A stretch of DNA of 5,999 bases, taken from contig JBKQVT010000195.1 of NCBI GenBank assembly GCA_052139835.1, forward strand, positions 1 through 5,999, given 5' to 3'. Both the position numbers and the translations under genes were made by a program. Source of the DNA: JBKQVT01 sp052139835. Lineage in GTDB: Bacteria > Planctomycetota > Planctomycetia > Pirellulales > Thermoguttaceae. Shown piece after piece: positions 1 to 5,353 of the stretch. The stretch's first letter is position 1; the number at the start of each line of letters is the position of its first letter. A model generated the notes under the pieces. It had not been told where the DNA came from, made no database searches, and was given only the letters and a program-made list of their open reading frames with translations.

Positions 1-90
1 CGTGGGCCGAAAACCAAACAGCCCAAGAAGACCAGCGGCAAACGAATTCATCATGTATCTACCGCCAGAATCCTCGCCATGCGAACATAG
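1..90 (+). CDS. Possible C-terminal tail of a lysine-rich protein, cut by the window edge
   Basis: Frame 1 is open from the first base to a TAG at 88-90 and reads as a basic tail (RGPKTKQPKKTSGKR, then a less distinctive segment ending AMRT). Lysine-rich tails like this are common on bacterial nucleic-acid-binding proteins, but 29 residues are too few to identify a family. Frame 2 is also open to a TAA at about 92-94, so openness alone is not evidence. Only the run of K and R residues favours frame 1. It may be non-coding. Confidence 0.2.
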   Translation, partial: RGPKTKQPKKTSGKRIHHVSTARILAMRT

Positions 91-105
91 GTAAGACCTT
101 TACAG

Positions 106-123
106 GGGTGGCTCGACCCACCC
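106..123. repeat. Short inverted repeat downstream of the DUF1080 gene
   Basis: GGGTGG (106-111) and CCACCC (118-123) form a perfect 6-bp stem with a CTCGAC loop. It lies 14 bp beyond the stop codon of the leftward DUF1080 gene. The bases after it on the minus strand (CTGTAAAGG) contain no T-run, so it does not look like a standard intrinsic terminator. It could stabilise an mRNA 3' end or be a fragment of a dispersed repeat. Confidence 0.45.
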
Positions 124-137
124 TACAAAAACGGCCG

Positions 138-1121
138 CTACTTTTCTTCCACCAGCCAGATGTTGCGGAACCGCACCGGGTCGCCGTGGAATTGCAGACG
201 CAGCGGGCCCGTCGGGGCCGGCTTGCCCCAGGCGCCCCCCGTGACGCCCTTCGTCTCGACCGCATCCTGGACCTTCACGCCGTTGAAGAAGAGCGTGATC
301 ACGATCCCCTTGGTCTGCTTGCCGGCGGCGTTGAACTTCGGCGCCTTCACCGTCACGTCGTAGGTCTGCCACACGCCGGGCGGCAACTCCGCGTCGGCAT
401 CGGGGGCCTTGATGCCGTAGATCCCGGCGCAATCATAGGGCGTCAGCGGCAGTCCGAAGGAATCCAGCACCTGGAGTTCATACCGCCCGTGAATATAGAC
501 CCCGCTATTGCCGCGCCCTTGGCCGCGGGCGGCAGGCATGAACGGAATCCGCAACTCGACGTGCGCCTTGAAGCTGCCGAATTCTTTCTTCGTCATGATA
601 TCGGCCGCGCGGGCCAGGATGCTGCCGTCGGGCAGGCAAATCCACTGGCTCTTCACCCATTGGTCCAAGTTGGTCGGCTTGCCCTCCTCGAAGGGCAGAA
701 GCACCAGCGCCCCGGCCGGCGGCTTCTGGCCCAACGTCGGGCTCTTCCGCTGGGTCCGTGTCATCTCGGCCTTGGCGCCGTTCTTGGCGGTGAGCGTCAG
801 CGCGTTCTTGCTGATCGTGCCCGACCAATCGCCGCTGGCGATGCCCACGGTGTCGTACTTGCCGACGCCAGCCAGTTCGATGCGGGTGGCCTTCGGGTCA
901 GCGGCCGGGTAGAGGAGGAAAATCTGGTACTTGTGCTTCTCGTCGGCGATCACTTTGGCCTCGGCCTTGACCGCCTGGCCGGCGGCGGGCGTGAACGTGC
1001 CCTCGAACTCGCCCATGACCGGGTTCAAGGGCGGCTCGCGCCCCCGGTTTTGTGCATAAGCCCATGGCCCCATGGCGAGGGCCAACAGCGAAATCGACAA
1101 AACGGCGGCACGATGGACCAT
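138..1121 (-). CDS. Secreted DUF1080 (3-keto-disaccharide hydrolase family) protein
   Basis: A 327-residue exported protein. Residues 1-23 form a signal peptide: MVHR, a hydrophobic core (AAVLSISLLALAMG), and a likely cut after AYA (23/24). Residues about 35-125 form a beta-rich module (GEFEGTF near 37, SGDWSGTIS at 96-104) often found before DUF1080 in planctomycetes. The conserved linker RKSPTLGQKPPAGALVLL (125-142) leads into the DUF1080 domain, about 140-324. Its signatures are GNSGVYIHGRYELQVLDSFG (204-223), DCAGIYG (230-236), VWQTYDVTVKAPKF (250-263) and GPLRLQFHGDPVRFRNIW (305-322). Pfam PF06439 has a concanavalin-like fold; some members hydrolyse 3-keto-disaccharides, but substrates are rarely known. 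The start at 1121 is chosen because GAGGAG lies 7 bases upstream and the signal peptide follows at once. An upstream in-frame ATG at 1391 would add 90 implausible residues read through a repeat. No partner gene is adjacent. Confidence 0.93.
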   Translation of the reverse strand: MVHRAAVLSISLLALAMGPWAYAQNRGREPPLNPVMGEFEGTFTPAAGQAVKAEAKVIADEKHKYQIFLLYPAADPKATRIELAGVGKYDTVGIASGDWSGTISKNALTLTAKNGAKAEMTRTQRKSPTLGQKPPAGALVLLPFEEGKPTNLDQWVKSQWICLPDGSILARAADIMTKKEFGSFKAHVELRIPFMPAARGQGRGNSGVYIHGRYELQVLDSFGLPLTPYDCAGIYGIKAPDADAELPPGVWQTYDVTVKAPKFNAAGKQTKGIVITLFFNGVKVQDAVETKGVTGGAWGKPAPTGPLRLQFHGDPVRFRNIWLVEEK

Positions 1122-1198
1122 GTCTTTTCTCCTCAAAAGGCGGGCGGTTCGCGGTGGATTGGGCGACCTTGGGGCGGGTTGCTCCCGGGGCAGGCAAA

Positions 1199-1268
1199 GG
1201 GGACAGTCCCATTTTTGTGCGACCATCGCTAGGCGATGGCACCCGCTACAAAAATTGGGACAGTCCCC
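1199..1268. repeat. REP-like palindromic element, copy 1 (GGGACAGTCCC arms)
   Basis: The left arm GGGGACAGTCCCATTTTTGT (1199-1218) pairs with the right arm ACAAAAAT (1248-1255), one unpaired T (1256), then GGGACAGTCCCC (1257-1268). Both arms read GGGACAGTCCC on the same strand, so pairing leaves a central A/A mismatch. The 29-base interior has its own perfect hairpin, CCATCGC (1223-1229), TAG loop, GCGATGG (1233-1239). The element lies 78 bp upstream of the DUF1080 start. A second copy is at 5875-5918. Dispersed palindromes of this kind are typical REP elements, often mobilised by REP-associated Y1 transposases; no such gene is in this window. Confidence 0.75.
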
Positions 1269-1461
1269 CGCCGGTTTTCCCGTGATCGCGGCGTGGGCGT
1301 GGCTGCACAACAATTCAGCCAGCGCTATTAGGATAATCGGTCGAGGGGCCACCGTCAACATTCCGGCAGATACCGCCCGGCGCCTTCTCATTGCCGCTCC
1401 GCCCTCCCCCCTTGGACTTCTCGCCCCGAGAGAATAGGATGGGAAGGATCGAAGACTGAAA

Positions 1462-1500
1462 ACTGAACACTGAACACGGGCTGAGTTTTCAGTGTTCAGT
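1462..1500. repeat. 13-bp inverted repeat in the hisH leader
   Basis: ACTGAACACTGAA (1462-1474) is perfectly complementary to TTCAGTGTTCAGT (1488-1500), with a 13-base loop. The left side continues a short direct repeat of CTGAA units (from 1456). If transcription starts upstream, the hisH mRNA leader could form this hairpin about 31 bases before the start codon. No T-run follows, so it is not a canonical terminator. I recall similar ACTGAACACTGAA tracts from planctomycete intergenic regions, so it may simply be a dispersed repeat. Confidence 0.65.
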
Positions 1501-1530
1501 CCCTAGCCCCCAGTCCCTAGCCCCTAGCCT
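1498..1530. repeat. C-rich tandem repeat abutting the hisH start; G-quadruplex pattern on the minus strand
   Basis: AGTCCCTAGCCCC occurs at 1498-1510 and again, exactly, at 1512-1524, followed by a partial unit CTAGCC. On the minus strand, 1501-1524 reads GGGG-CTA-GGG-ACT-GGGGG-CTA-GGG: four G-tracts separated by three 3-base loops, which fits the standard G-quadruplex rule. The tract ends 2 bases before the hisH ATG and fills the place where a Shine-Dalgarno sequence would normally be. Folding in the cell is not shown by sequence. Confidence 0.7.
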
Positions 1531-1531
1531 T

Positions 1532-2143
1532 ATGATTGCCATCATCGACTACGGAATGGGGAACCTTCGCAGCGTGCAGAAGGGCTTCGAGAAGGTCGGC
1601 CACCAGGCCGTCGTCACCGACGATCCGGCCCAGTTGGCGGCCGCCACGAAGCTGGTCCTGCCCGGCGTCGGGGCGTTCGAGGACGCCATGATCGAACTCC
1701 GCCGCCGCGACCTGGTCAAGCCGATCCGCGCGGCCATCGACGCCGGCAAGCCCCTGCTGGGCATCTGCCTGGGCCTGCAACTCTTATTCGAGACCGGCTA
1801 CGAGAACGGCCGGCACGAGGGCCTCGGGGTGCTGGCTGGCGAGGTGGTCCGCTTCGAACTGCCCGCCGAGTACACGGTCCCCCACATGGGCTGGAATCAA
1901 CTGGCCATCCGCCGCCGGCCGCCGCTCTTGGCAGGGTTGGCCGAGGGGACCTACGTCTACTTCGTCCACTCGTATTACGTCGTCCCCGGCGACGCGGCCG
2001 TGGTGGCCACCGAGACCGACTACGGCGGGCCCTTCTGCTCGATGATCTGGCGCGAGAACGTGATGGCCACGCAATTCCACCCGGAAAAGAGCCAGGCGGA
2101 CGGTCTGCGGATGTTGCGGAACTTCGCCGAGATGGCCGGGTAG
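1532..2143 (+). CDS. hisH: Imidazole glycerol phosphate synthase, glutamine amidotransferase subunit HisH
   Basis: HisH hydrolyses glutamine and passes ammonia to HisF, which makes imidazole glycerol phosphate and AICAR in the fifth step of histidine synthesis; it acts in the cytoplasm as a HisH-HisF dimer. The 203-residue length is typical. Class I glutaminase features are clear: the family start IIDYGMGNLRSV (4-15), LPGVGAFEDAM (43-53) at the oxyanion region, the nucleophile Cys79 in GICLGLQLLFE (77-87), VPHMGWNQL (116-124) and the dyad His183/Glu185 in QFHPEKSQ (181-188). The start is fixed by homology, since MIAIIDYGMGN is the usual N-terminus. There is no recognisable Shine-Dalgarno sequence; a C-rich tandem repeat sits there instead. 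hisF is not in the window. hisA follows on the same strand after a palindrome-rich gap of 214 bp. Confidence 0.97.
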   Translation: MIAIIDYGMGNLRSVQKGFEKVGHQAVVTDDPAQLAAATKLVLPGVGAFEDAMIELRRRDLVKPIRAAIDAGKPLLGICLGLQLLFETGYENGRHEGLGVLAGEVVRFELPAEYTVPHMGWNQLAIRRRPPLLAGLAEGTYVYFVHSYYVVPGDAAVVATETDYGGPFCSMIWRENVMATQFHPEKSQADGLRMLRNFAEMAG

Positions 2144-2154
2144 GAGTGGGCTGT

Positions 2155-2230
2155 GTGCCACGGCTGTGTCAGCCGTGCGGAAGTTGGGTAAACTTCGTCC
2201 ATCACGGCACGGCTGGCACAGCCGTGGCAC
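2155..2230. repeat. Nested inverted repeat between hisH and hisA
   Basis: Two 24-base arms, 2155-2178 and 2207-2230, are complementary at 23 of 24 positions. Each arm is also a palindrome by itself: CACGGCTG (2159-2166), TGT loop, CAGCCGTG (2170-2177); and CACGGCTG (2208-2215), GCA loop, CAGCCGTG (2219-2226). The 28-base spacer has a third hairpin, GAAGTT (2180-2185), GGGTA loop, AACTTC (2191-2196). It starts 11 bp after the hisH stop. The RNA could fold as three separate hairpins or as one long stem. The form suggests a dispersed REP-like pair, similar to planctomycete repeats I recall. Confidence 0.8.
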
Positions 2231-2240
2231 GATCGACCAT

Positions 2241-2262
2241 CCCACCCGTTGCAACGGGTGGG
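2241..2262. repeat. Perfect 22-bp palindrome between hisH and hisA
   Basis: The half-site CCCACCCGTTG (2241-2251) is followed directly by its exact reverse complement CAACGGGTGGG (2252-2262). It lies 10 bp after the nested repeat and 95 bp before the hisA start. The bases after it (CTTCGAATG) contain no T-run, so intrinsic termination is unlikely. It could be a repressor-type dyad site, but its position next to other palindromes makes a repeat-family element more likely. Confidence 0.75.
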
Positions 2263-2341
2263 CTTCGAATGTCCCCCGCCTTGCAACTTGCCCTGGGGCG
2301 TGTCATATTACGTGTTTCGACCCGTTGCCGGGCGTTGAGAC

Positions 2342-2346
2342 AGGAG
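2342..2346 (+). promoter_or_regulatory. Ribosome-binding site supporting the GTG start of hisA
   Basis: AGGAG at 2342-2346 lies 11 bases before GTG at 2358. The spacing is slightly long, but no better-placed start exists, and the HisA N-terminus (EIWPAIDLRGG) begins directly after this GTG. It argues against the in-frame ATG at 2166, which lies inside a repeat. Confidence 0.6.
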
Positions 2347-2357
2347 CGCGAACAAGC

Positions 2358-3092
2358 GTGGAAATCTGGCCGGCCATTGACCTGCGGGGGGGCAAATGCG
2401 TCCGCCTCCAGCAGGGCGACTATCAGCGGGAAACCGTCTTCGGCGAGGACCCGGCCGCCATGGCACGTCACTGGGTCGCCCTGGGGGCCCAGCGCCTCCA
2501 CCTCGTCGATCTGGACGGCGCCCGCCATGGGCAGGTGGAAAACCTCGCCGGCATCCGCGCCATTGTCGAGTCGGTCGGGGTCGATTGCGAACTGGGCGGC
2601 GGCATCCGCAGCGAGGCGGCCATCCGAGAGATGCTCGACCTGGGACTGGACCGGCTGGTCATCGGCACGCTGGCGCTCAGCCAGCCGGAATGGTTCCGGC
2701 TGATGTGCCGGAAGTTTCCCGGCCGGCTGGTGCTGGGGATCGACGCCCGCGAGGGCCGCGTGGCCGTGCGGGGATGGCGGGAGACCAGCGCGGTGGCGGC
2801 GGCCGAGCTGGCCCGGCAATTCGCCGGCGTGGCGCTTGCCGCGGTGATTTACACCGACATCGCCGCCGACGGCATGTTGGCCGGCCCGAACCTCGCGGCG
2901 CTGGCCGAGATGCTCGCGGCGGTCGACGCCCCGCTGCTGGCCTCCGGCGGCGTGACGAGCAAAGAGGACGTGGCCCGGTTGGCTGCCACGGGCGTGGCCG
3001 GCTGCATCATCGGCCGGGCGTTGTACGAGGGAACCTTGAGCTTGCCGGAGGCGCTGGCCGCCGCCCGCCGCCAAGCCACTCCAAGCCGTTAA
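2358..3092 (+). CDS. hisA: Phosphoribosylformimino-5-aminoimidazole carboxamide ribotide isomerase HisA
   Basis: HisA catalyses the Amadori rearrangement of ProFAR to PRFAR, the substrate of HisH-HisF. The 244-residue protein has the (beta/alpha)8 barrel pattern. The two catalytic aspartates are Asp8 in PAIDLRGGKCVRLQQGDY (5-22) and Asp129 in LGIDAREGRVAVRGW (126-140). Phosphate-binding and barrel motifs are ELGGGIRS (78-85), VIGTLAL (101-107), YTDIAADGMLAGPN (165-178), ASGGVTS (195-201) and GCIIGRALYEG (215-225). GTG is used as the start, with AGGAG upstream. A longer frame back to 2166 would add 64 residues encoded by palindromic repeats and is rejected. The gene ends 10 bp before an EF-G-like gene, so the two are probably co-transcribed. 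Whether transcripts from hisH read through the palindromes cannot be told here. Some bacteria use HisA-like PriA for tryptophan synthesis too; nothing here shows that. Confidence 0.97.
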   Translation: MEIWPAIDLRGGKCVRLQQGDYQRETVFGEDPAAMARHWVALGAQRLHLVDLDGARHGQVENLAGIRAIVESVGVDCELGGGIRSEAAIREMLDLGLDRLVIGTLALSQPEWFRLMCRKFPGRLVLGIDAREGRVAVRGWRETSAVAAAELARQFAGVALAAVIYTDIAADGMLAGPNLAALAEMLAAVDAPLLASGGVTSKEDVARLAATGVAGCIIGRALYEGTLSLPEALAAARRQATPSR

Positions 3093-3097
3093 AGGAA
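3093..3097 (+). promoter_or_regulatory. Ribosome-binding site of the EF-G-like gene, touching the hisA stop
   Basis: AGGAA at 3093-3097 directly follows the hisA TAA (3090-3092) and lies 5 bases before ATG at 3103. The 10-bp gap leaves no room for a promoter or terminator, so translation of the EF-G-like gene is probably coupled to hisA. Confidence 0.75.
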
Positions 3098-3102
3098 ACA
3101 TC

Positions 3103-5202
3103 ATGGCAAAGTATCCTGTCGCCGACCTTCGCAACATCGCCTTCTGCGGTCACGGATCGGCCGGCAAGACCACCCTGGTCGATCGTCTCCTGGTCGCTGC
3201 CGGCGCCTTCAACCGCCCGGCCAGCGTCGACGAAGGCACCAGCATCTGCGACTTCGACGACGAAGAGAAGCAGCACAAGTATTCGATCGAGGCCACCGTG
3301 GTCCACTTCGACCACGGCGGCAAGCACTTCCAGGTGATCGACACGCCGGGCTATCCCGACTTCATCGGCCAGACGATCGGCGCCCTGCGGGCGGTCGATG
3401 CGGCGGCGGTGGTCGTCAACGCCCAGTCGGGCATCGAAGTGAACACGCGGCGGGTCTTCGCCGAGGCGAAGAAGGCCGGCCTGGGCCGCCTCGTCGTGCT
3501 CAACAAGATGGACGCCGAGAACATCGACTTCCCCGCCCTGCTGGAGAGCATCCAGGAGATGTTCGGCAAGGCCTGCCGGCTGCTCAGCGTGCCGCTGGGC
3601 CAGGGGGCCGATTTCCGCGGCGTGGCCAGCGTGCTCAGCCCGCCCGCCGACACGGCCGGCGCCCTGGTCGATCCGGCCGAGCTGAGCCAGTCGCTGCTGG
3701 AATCGATCATCGAGGTCGACGAGGCCGTCATGGAGCGCTATTTCGAGGGCACGCCGCCGACGGCCGAGGAATTGCCGCGCTTGATCCAGCGGGCGGTGGC
3801 CAGCGGGGCGCTGATTCCCATCCTCTGCGTCTCCGCCAAGACCGGCGTGGGACTGCCGGAATTGATGGACACGCTGGCCGCCTGCGTGCCCACGCCGGAG
3901 CTGATCGCGCGGACGGCCGCCAACGCGGCCGGCGAGCCGGTCGCCCTCCAGGCCGACGCCTCCGCGCCGCTGGTCGCCCAGGTGTTCAAGACCCGCATCG
4001 ACCCCTTCGTGCAGAAGATCAATTTCATCCGCGTCTACTCGGGCACGCTGAAGAAGGACGAGACGGTGCCGGCCACCGGCTTGCGCAAAGGGCTCAAGCT
4101 GGCCCAACTCTTCCGCGTGCAGGCCAACGAGACGCAGCCCATCGACGACGCCGGACCCGGCGAGATCGTGGCGGTGATCAAGACGGAAGACCTGCGGACC
4201 GGCATGACGCTGGGCGAGCTGACGATGCCGCCCATCCCCTTCCCATCGCCGATGGTCGGTCTGGCCGTCACGCCCAAGAGCCGCGGCGACGAGACCAAGC
4301 TCTCCGGCGCGCTGAACAAGATCTGCCAGGAGGACGCCACCTTCCGCATCGACCGCGACGCGCAGACCAAGGAGATGGTGGCCACGGGGATGAGCGAGTT
4401 GCACTTGCAGATCCTCCGCGAGCGGCTCAAGCGCCGCGACAAGGTCGAGGTGGACACCCGCGAGCCCAAGATCCCCTACCGCGAAACCATCCAGATCAAC
4501 GCCGAGGGGAGCTATCGTCACAAGAAGCAGACGGGCGGGCGGGGCCAGTTCGGCGAGGTCCACATCCGCATGTTCCCCTTGCCCAAGGACGTGAACATCG
4601 AGGAGTGGGCGGTCAAGTCCCGCTTCCCCTCCTTGAAAGCCTATCATTACGACGCGGACAACAACTTCGTCTGGATCGACTCGGTGGTCGGCGGCACCAT
4701 CCCCAGCAACTTCCTGCCGGCCATCGAAAAGGGCTTCAAGGACCGCATCGAGCGCGGCGTGATCGCCGGCTACAAGGTGCAGAACGTCTGCGTCGAGGTC
4801 CACTTCGGCAAGCACCACCCCGTGGACAGCTCGGAACAGGCCTTCAAGACCGCCGGCTCGATGGCCTTCCGCAACGTCTTCCAGCAGGCCAAGCCGGCGC
4901 TGCTGGAGCCGATCGTGAAGATCGAGATCACCGTGCCCAGCACCAAGGTGGGCGACATCAACAGCGACATGTCGGGCCGCCGCGGCCGCGTGCTGGGCAT
5001 CGACTCCGCCGGCGGCGACCTGCAGACCGTGATCGCCGAGGTCCCCCTGGCCGAAGTGACCACCTACGCCCGCAGCCTCTCCAGCATCACCGGCGGCCAG
5101 GGGAGCTACGCCCTCGAGTTCAGCCACTACGACGTGGTGCCGGGCAACGTGCAGCAGGAGATCATCGCCAAGGCCCAGGTGAAGGAAGAAGAGGAAGACT
5201 AA
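3103..5202 (+). CDS. EF-G-like translation GTPase of the EF-G-2 (FusA2) type
   Basis: A 699-residue protein with the full EF-G layout: GTPase domain (about 9-270), domain II (about 288-375), domain III (about 380-455), domain IV (about 457-600) and a domain V fold ending near 690, plus an acidic tail EEEED. GTPase motifs are GHGSAGKTT (16-24), DTPGYPDF (80-87), NKMD (134-137) and SAK (244-246). Domain IV has GGRGQFGEV (478-486), GGTIPSNFLPAIEKG (530-544) and HFGKHHPVDSSE (567-578). It differs from canonical EF-G in three places: P-loop Asp is Ser19, the switch I RGIT segment is KYSI with Ser61, and the catalytic His of DTPGH is Tyr84. The Thermus EF-G-2 and mycobacterial FusA2 type also has DxPGY. 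It is therefore probably not the main elongation factor; its role is unknown. It sits 10 bp after hisA. Confidence 0.92.
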   Translation: MAKYPVADLRNIAFCGHGSAGKTTLVDRLLVAAGAFNRPASVDEGTSICDFDDEEKQHKYSIEATVVHFDHGGKHFQVIDTPGYPDFIGQTIGALRAVDAAAVVVNAQSGIEVNTRRVFAEAKKAGLGRLVVLNKMDAENIDFPALLESIQEMFGKACRLLSVPLGQGADFRGVASVLSPPADTAGALVDPAELSQSLLESIIEVDEAVMERYFEGTPPTAEELPRLIQRAVASGALIPILCVSAKTGVGLPELMDTLAACVPTPELIARTAANAAGEPVALQADASAPLVAQVFKTRIDPFVQKINFIRVYSGTLKKDETVPATGLRKGLKLAQLFRVQANETQPIDDAGPGEIVAVIKTEDLRTGMTLGELTMPPIPFPSPMVGLAVTPKSRGDETKLSGALNKICQEDATFRIDRDAQTKEMVATGMSELHLQILRERLKRRDKVEVDTREPKIPYRETIQINAEGSYRHKKQTGGRGQFGEVHIRMFPLPKDVNIEEWAVKSRFPSLKAYHYDADNNFVWIDSVVGGTIPSNFLPAIEKGFKDRIERGVIAGYKVQNVCVEVHFGKHHPVDSSEQAFKTAGSMAFRNVFQQAKPALLEPIVKIEITVPSTKVGDINSDMSGRRGRVLGIDSAGGDLQTVIAEVPLAEVTTYARSLSSITGGQGSYALEFSHYDVVPGNVQQEIIAKAQVKEEEED

Positions 5203-5230
5203 AGGCGGAAGGCGGAGGGAAAGCAGCGAG

Positions 5231-5254
5231 CCGCCGGGTTTATCCCGGCGGTTT
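5231..5254 (+). terminator. Candidate terminator hairpin after the EF-G-like gene
   Basis: CCGCCGGG (5231-5238) and CCCGGCGG (5244-5251) make a perfect 8-bp GC stem with a TTTAT loop, 28 bp after the stop codon. Only three T residues follow, then GG, so it is a weak match to an intrinsic terminator. The stem can be extended outwards with weak pairs. It fits the end of the hisA/EF-G transcript better than any other site nearby. Confidence 0.5.
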
Positions 5255-5276
5255 GGCGGCGCCGCTCCCACGCTTT

Positions 5277-5304
5277 GCCGGCGGAATGCCCCACGCCCGC
5301 CGGC
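5277..5304. repeat. GC inverted repeat in the convergent gap
   Basis: GCCGGCGG (5277-5284) is perfectly complementary to CCGCCGGC (5297-5304), with a 12-base loop. It lies between the convergent EF-G-like and membrane-protein genes, 49 bp past the stop of the latter. A second dyad follows, TCCGG (5309-5313) with CCGGA (5325-5329). Neither has a T-run on either strand. They may act as a shared barrier to read-through, or be no more than GC-rich sequence. Confidence 0.45.
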
Positions 5305-5353
5305 TGCGTCCGGTGGGGAAAGCCCCGGACTGAGCGTGCGAGAGCACCGCCTC

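Larger units (their letters stand above)
1122..1531. other. Divergent intergenic region between the DUF1080 gene and hisH
   Basis: This 410-bp gene-free stretch must hold the promoters for both the leftward DUF1080 gene and rightward hisH. It contains a GGGACAGTCCC repeat element (1199-1268), an imperfect 13-bp hairpin arm pair (1462-1500) and a C-rich tandem repeat ending 2 bases before the hisH ATG. Open frames across it are shadows that read through these repeats. I see no convincing -35/-10 pair, riboswitch or tRNA. The stretch 1270-1450 holds nothing I can name. Confidence 0.7.

Noticed and set aside
108..1232. A 374-codon open frame on the plus strand opposite the DUF1080 gene
   Set aside because: It is an antisense shadow of a gene with clear family motifs, a signal peptide and a ribosome-binding site. 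It runs into the repeat at 1199.
1122..1391. A 90-residue N-terminal extension of the DUF1080 protein from the ATG at 1391
   Set aside because: It would be encoded by the repeat element and would bury the signal peptide. The ATG at 1121 has GAGGAG at good spacing.
2155..2262. A CRISPR-like array, because of repeated arms with a spacer
   Set aside because: There are only two arms, in inverted rather than direct orientation, with a single 28-base spacer that is itself a hairpin.
2241..2275. The 22-bp palindrome as an intrinsic terminator of hisH
   Set aside because: There is no T-run on either side, and it sits in a cluster of other repeat-type palindromes.
2166..2357. A 64-residue N-terminal extension of HisA from the ATG at 2166
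   Set aside because: The extension is read from palindromic repeats, and HisA proteins begin at the IWPAIDLRGG strand. The GTG at 2358 has an upstream AGGAG.
3007..5271. A 754-codon open frame on the minus strand opposite the EF-G-like gene
   Set aside because: It mirrors a well-supported EF-G gene and has low-complexity composition (runs of H, D, R, L, A, G) typical of the antisense of GC-rich coding sequence. It also has no recognisable domain.
4605..5333. A 242-codon plus-strand open frame overlapping the end of the EF-G-like gene
   Set aside because: It is out of frame with clear EF-G domain IV and V sequence, and its product is an R/G/Q-rich low-complexity shadow.
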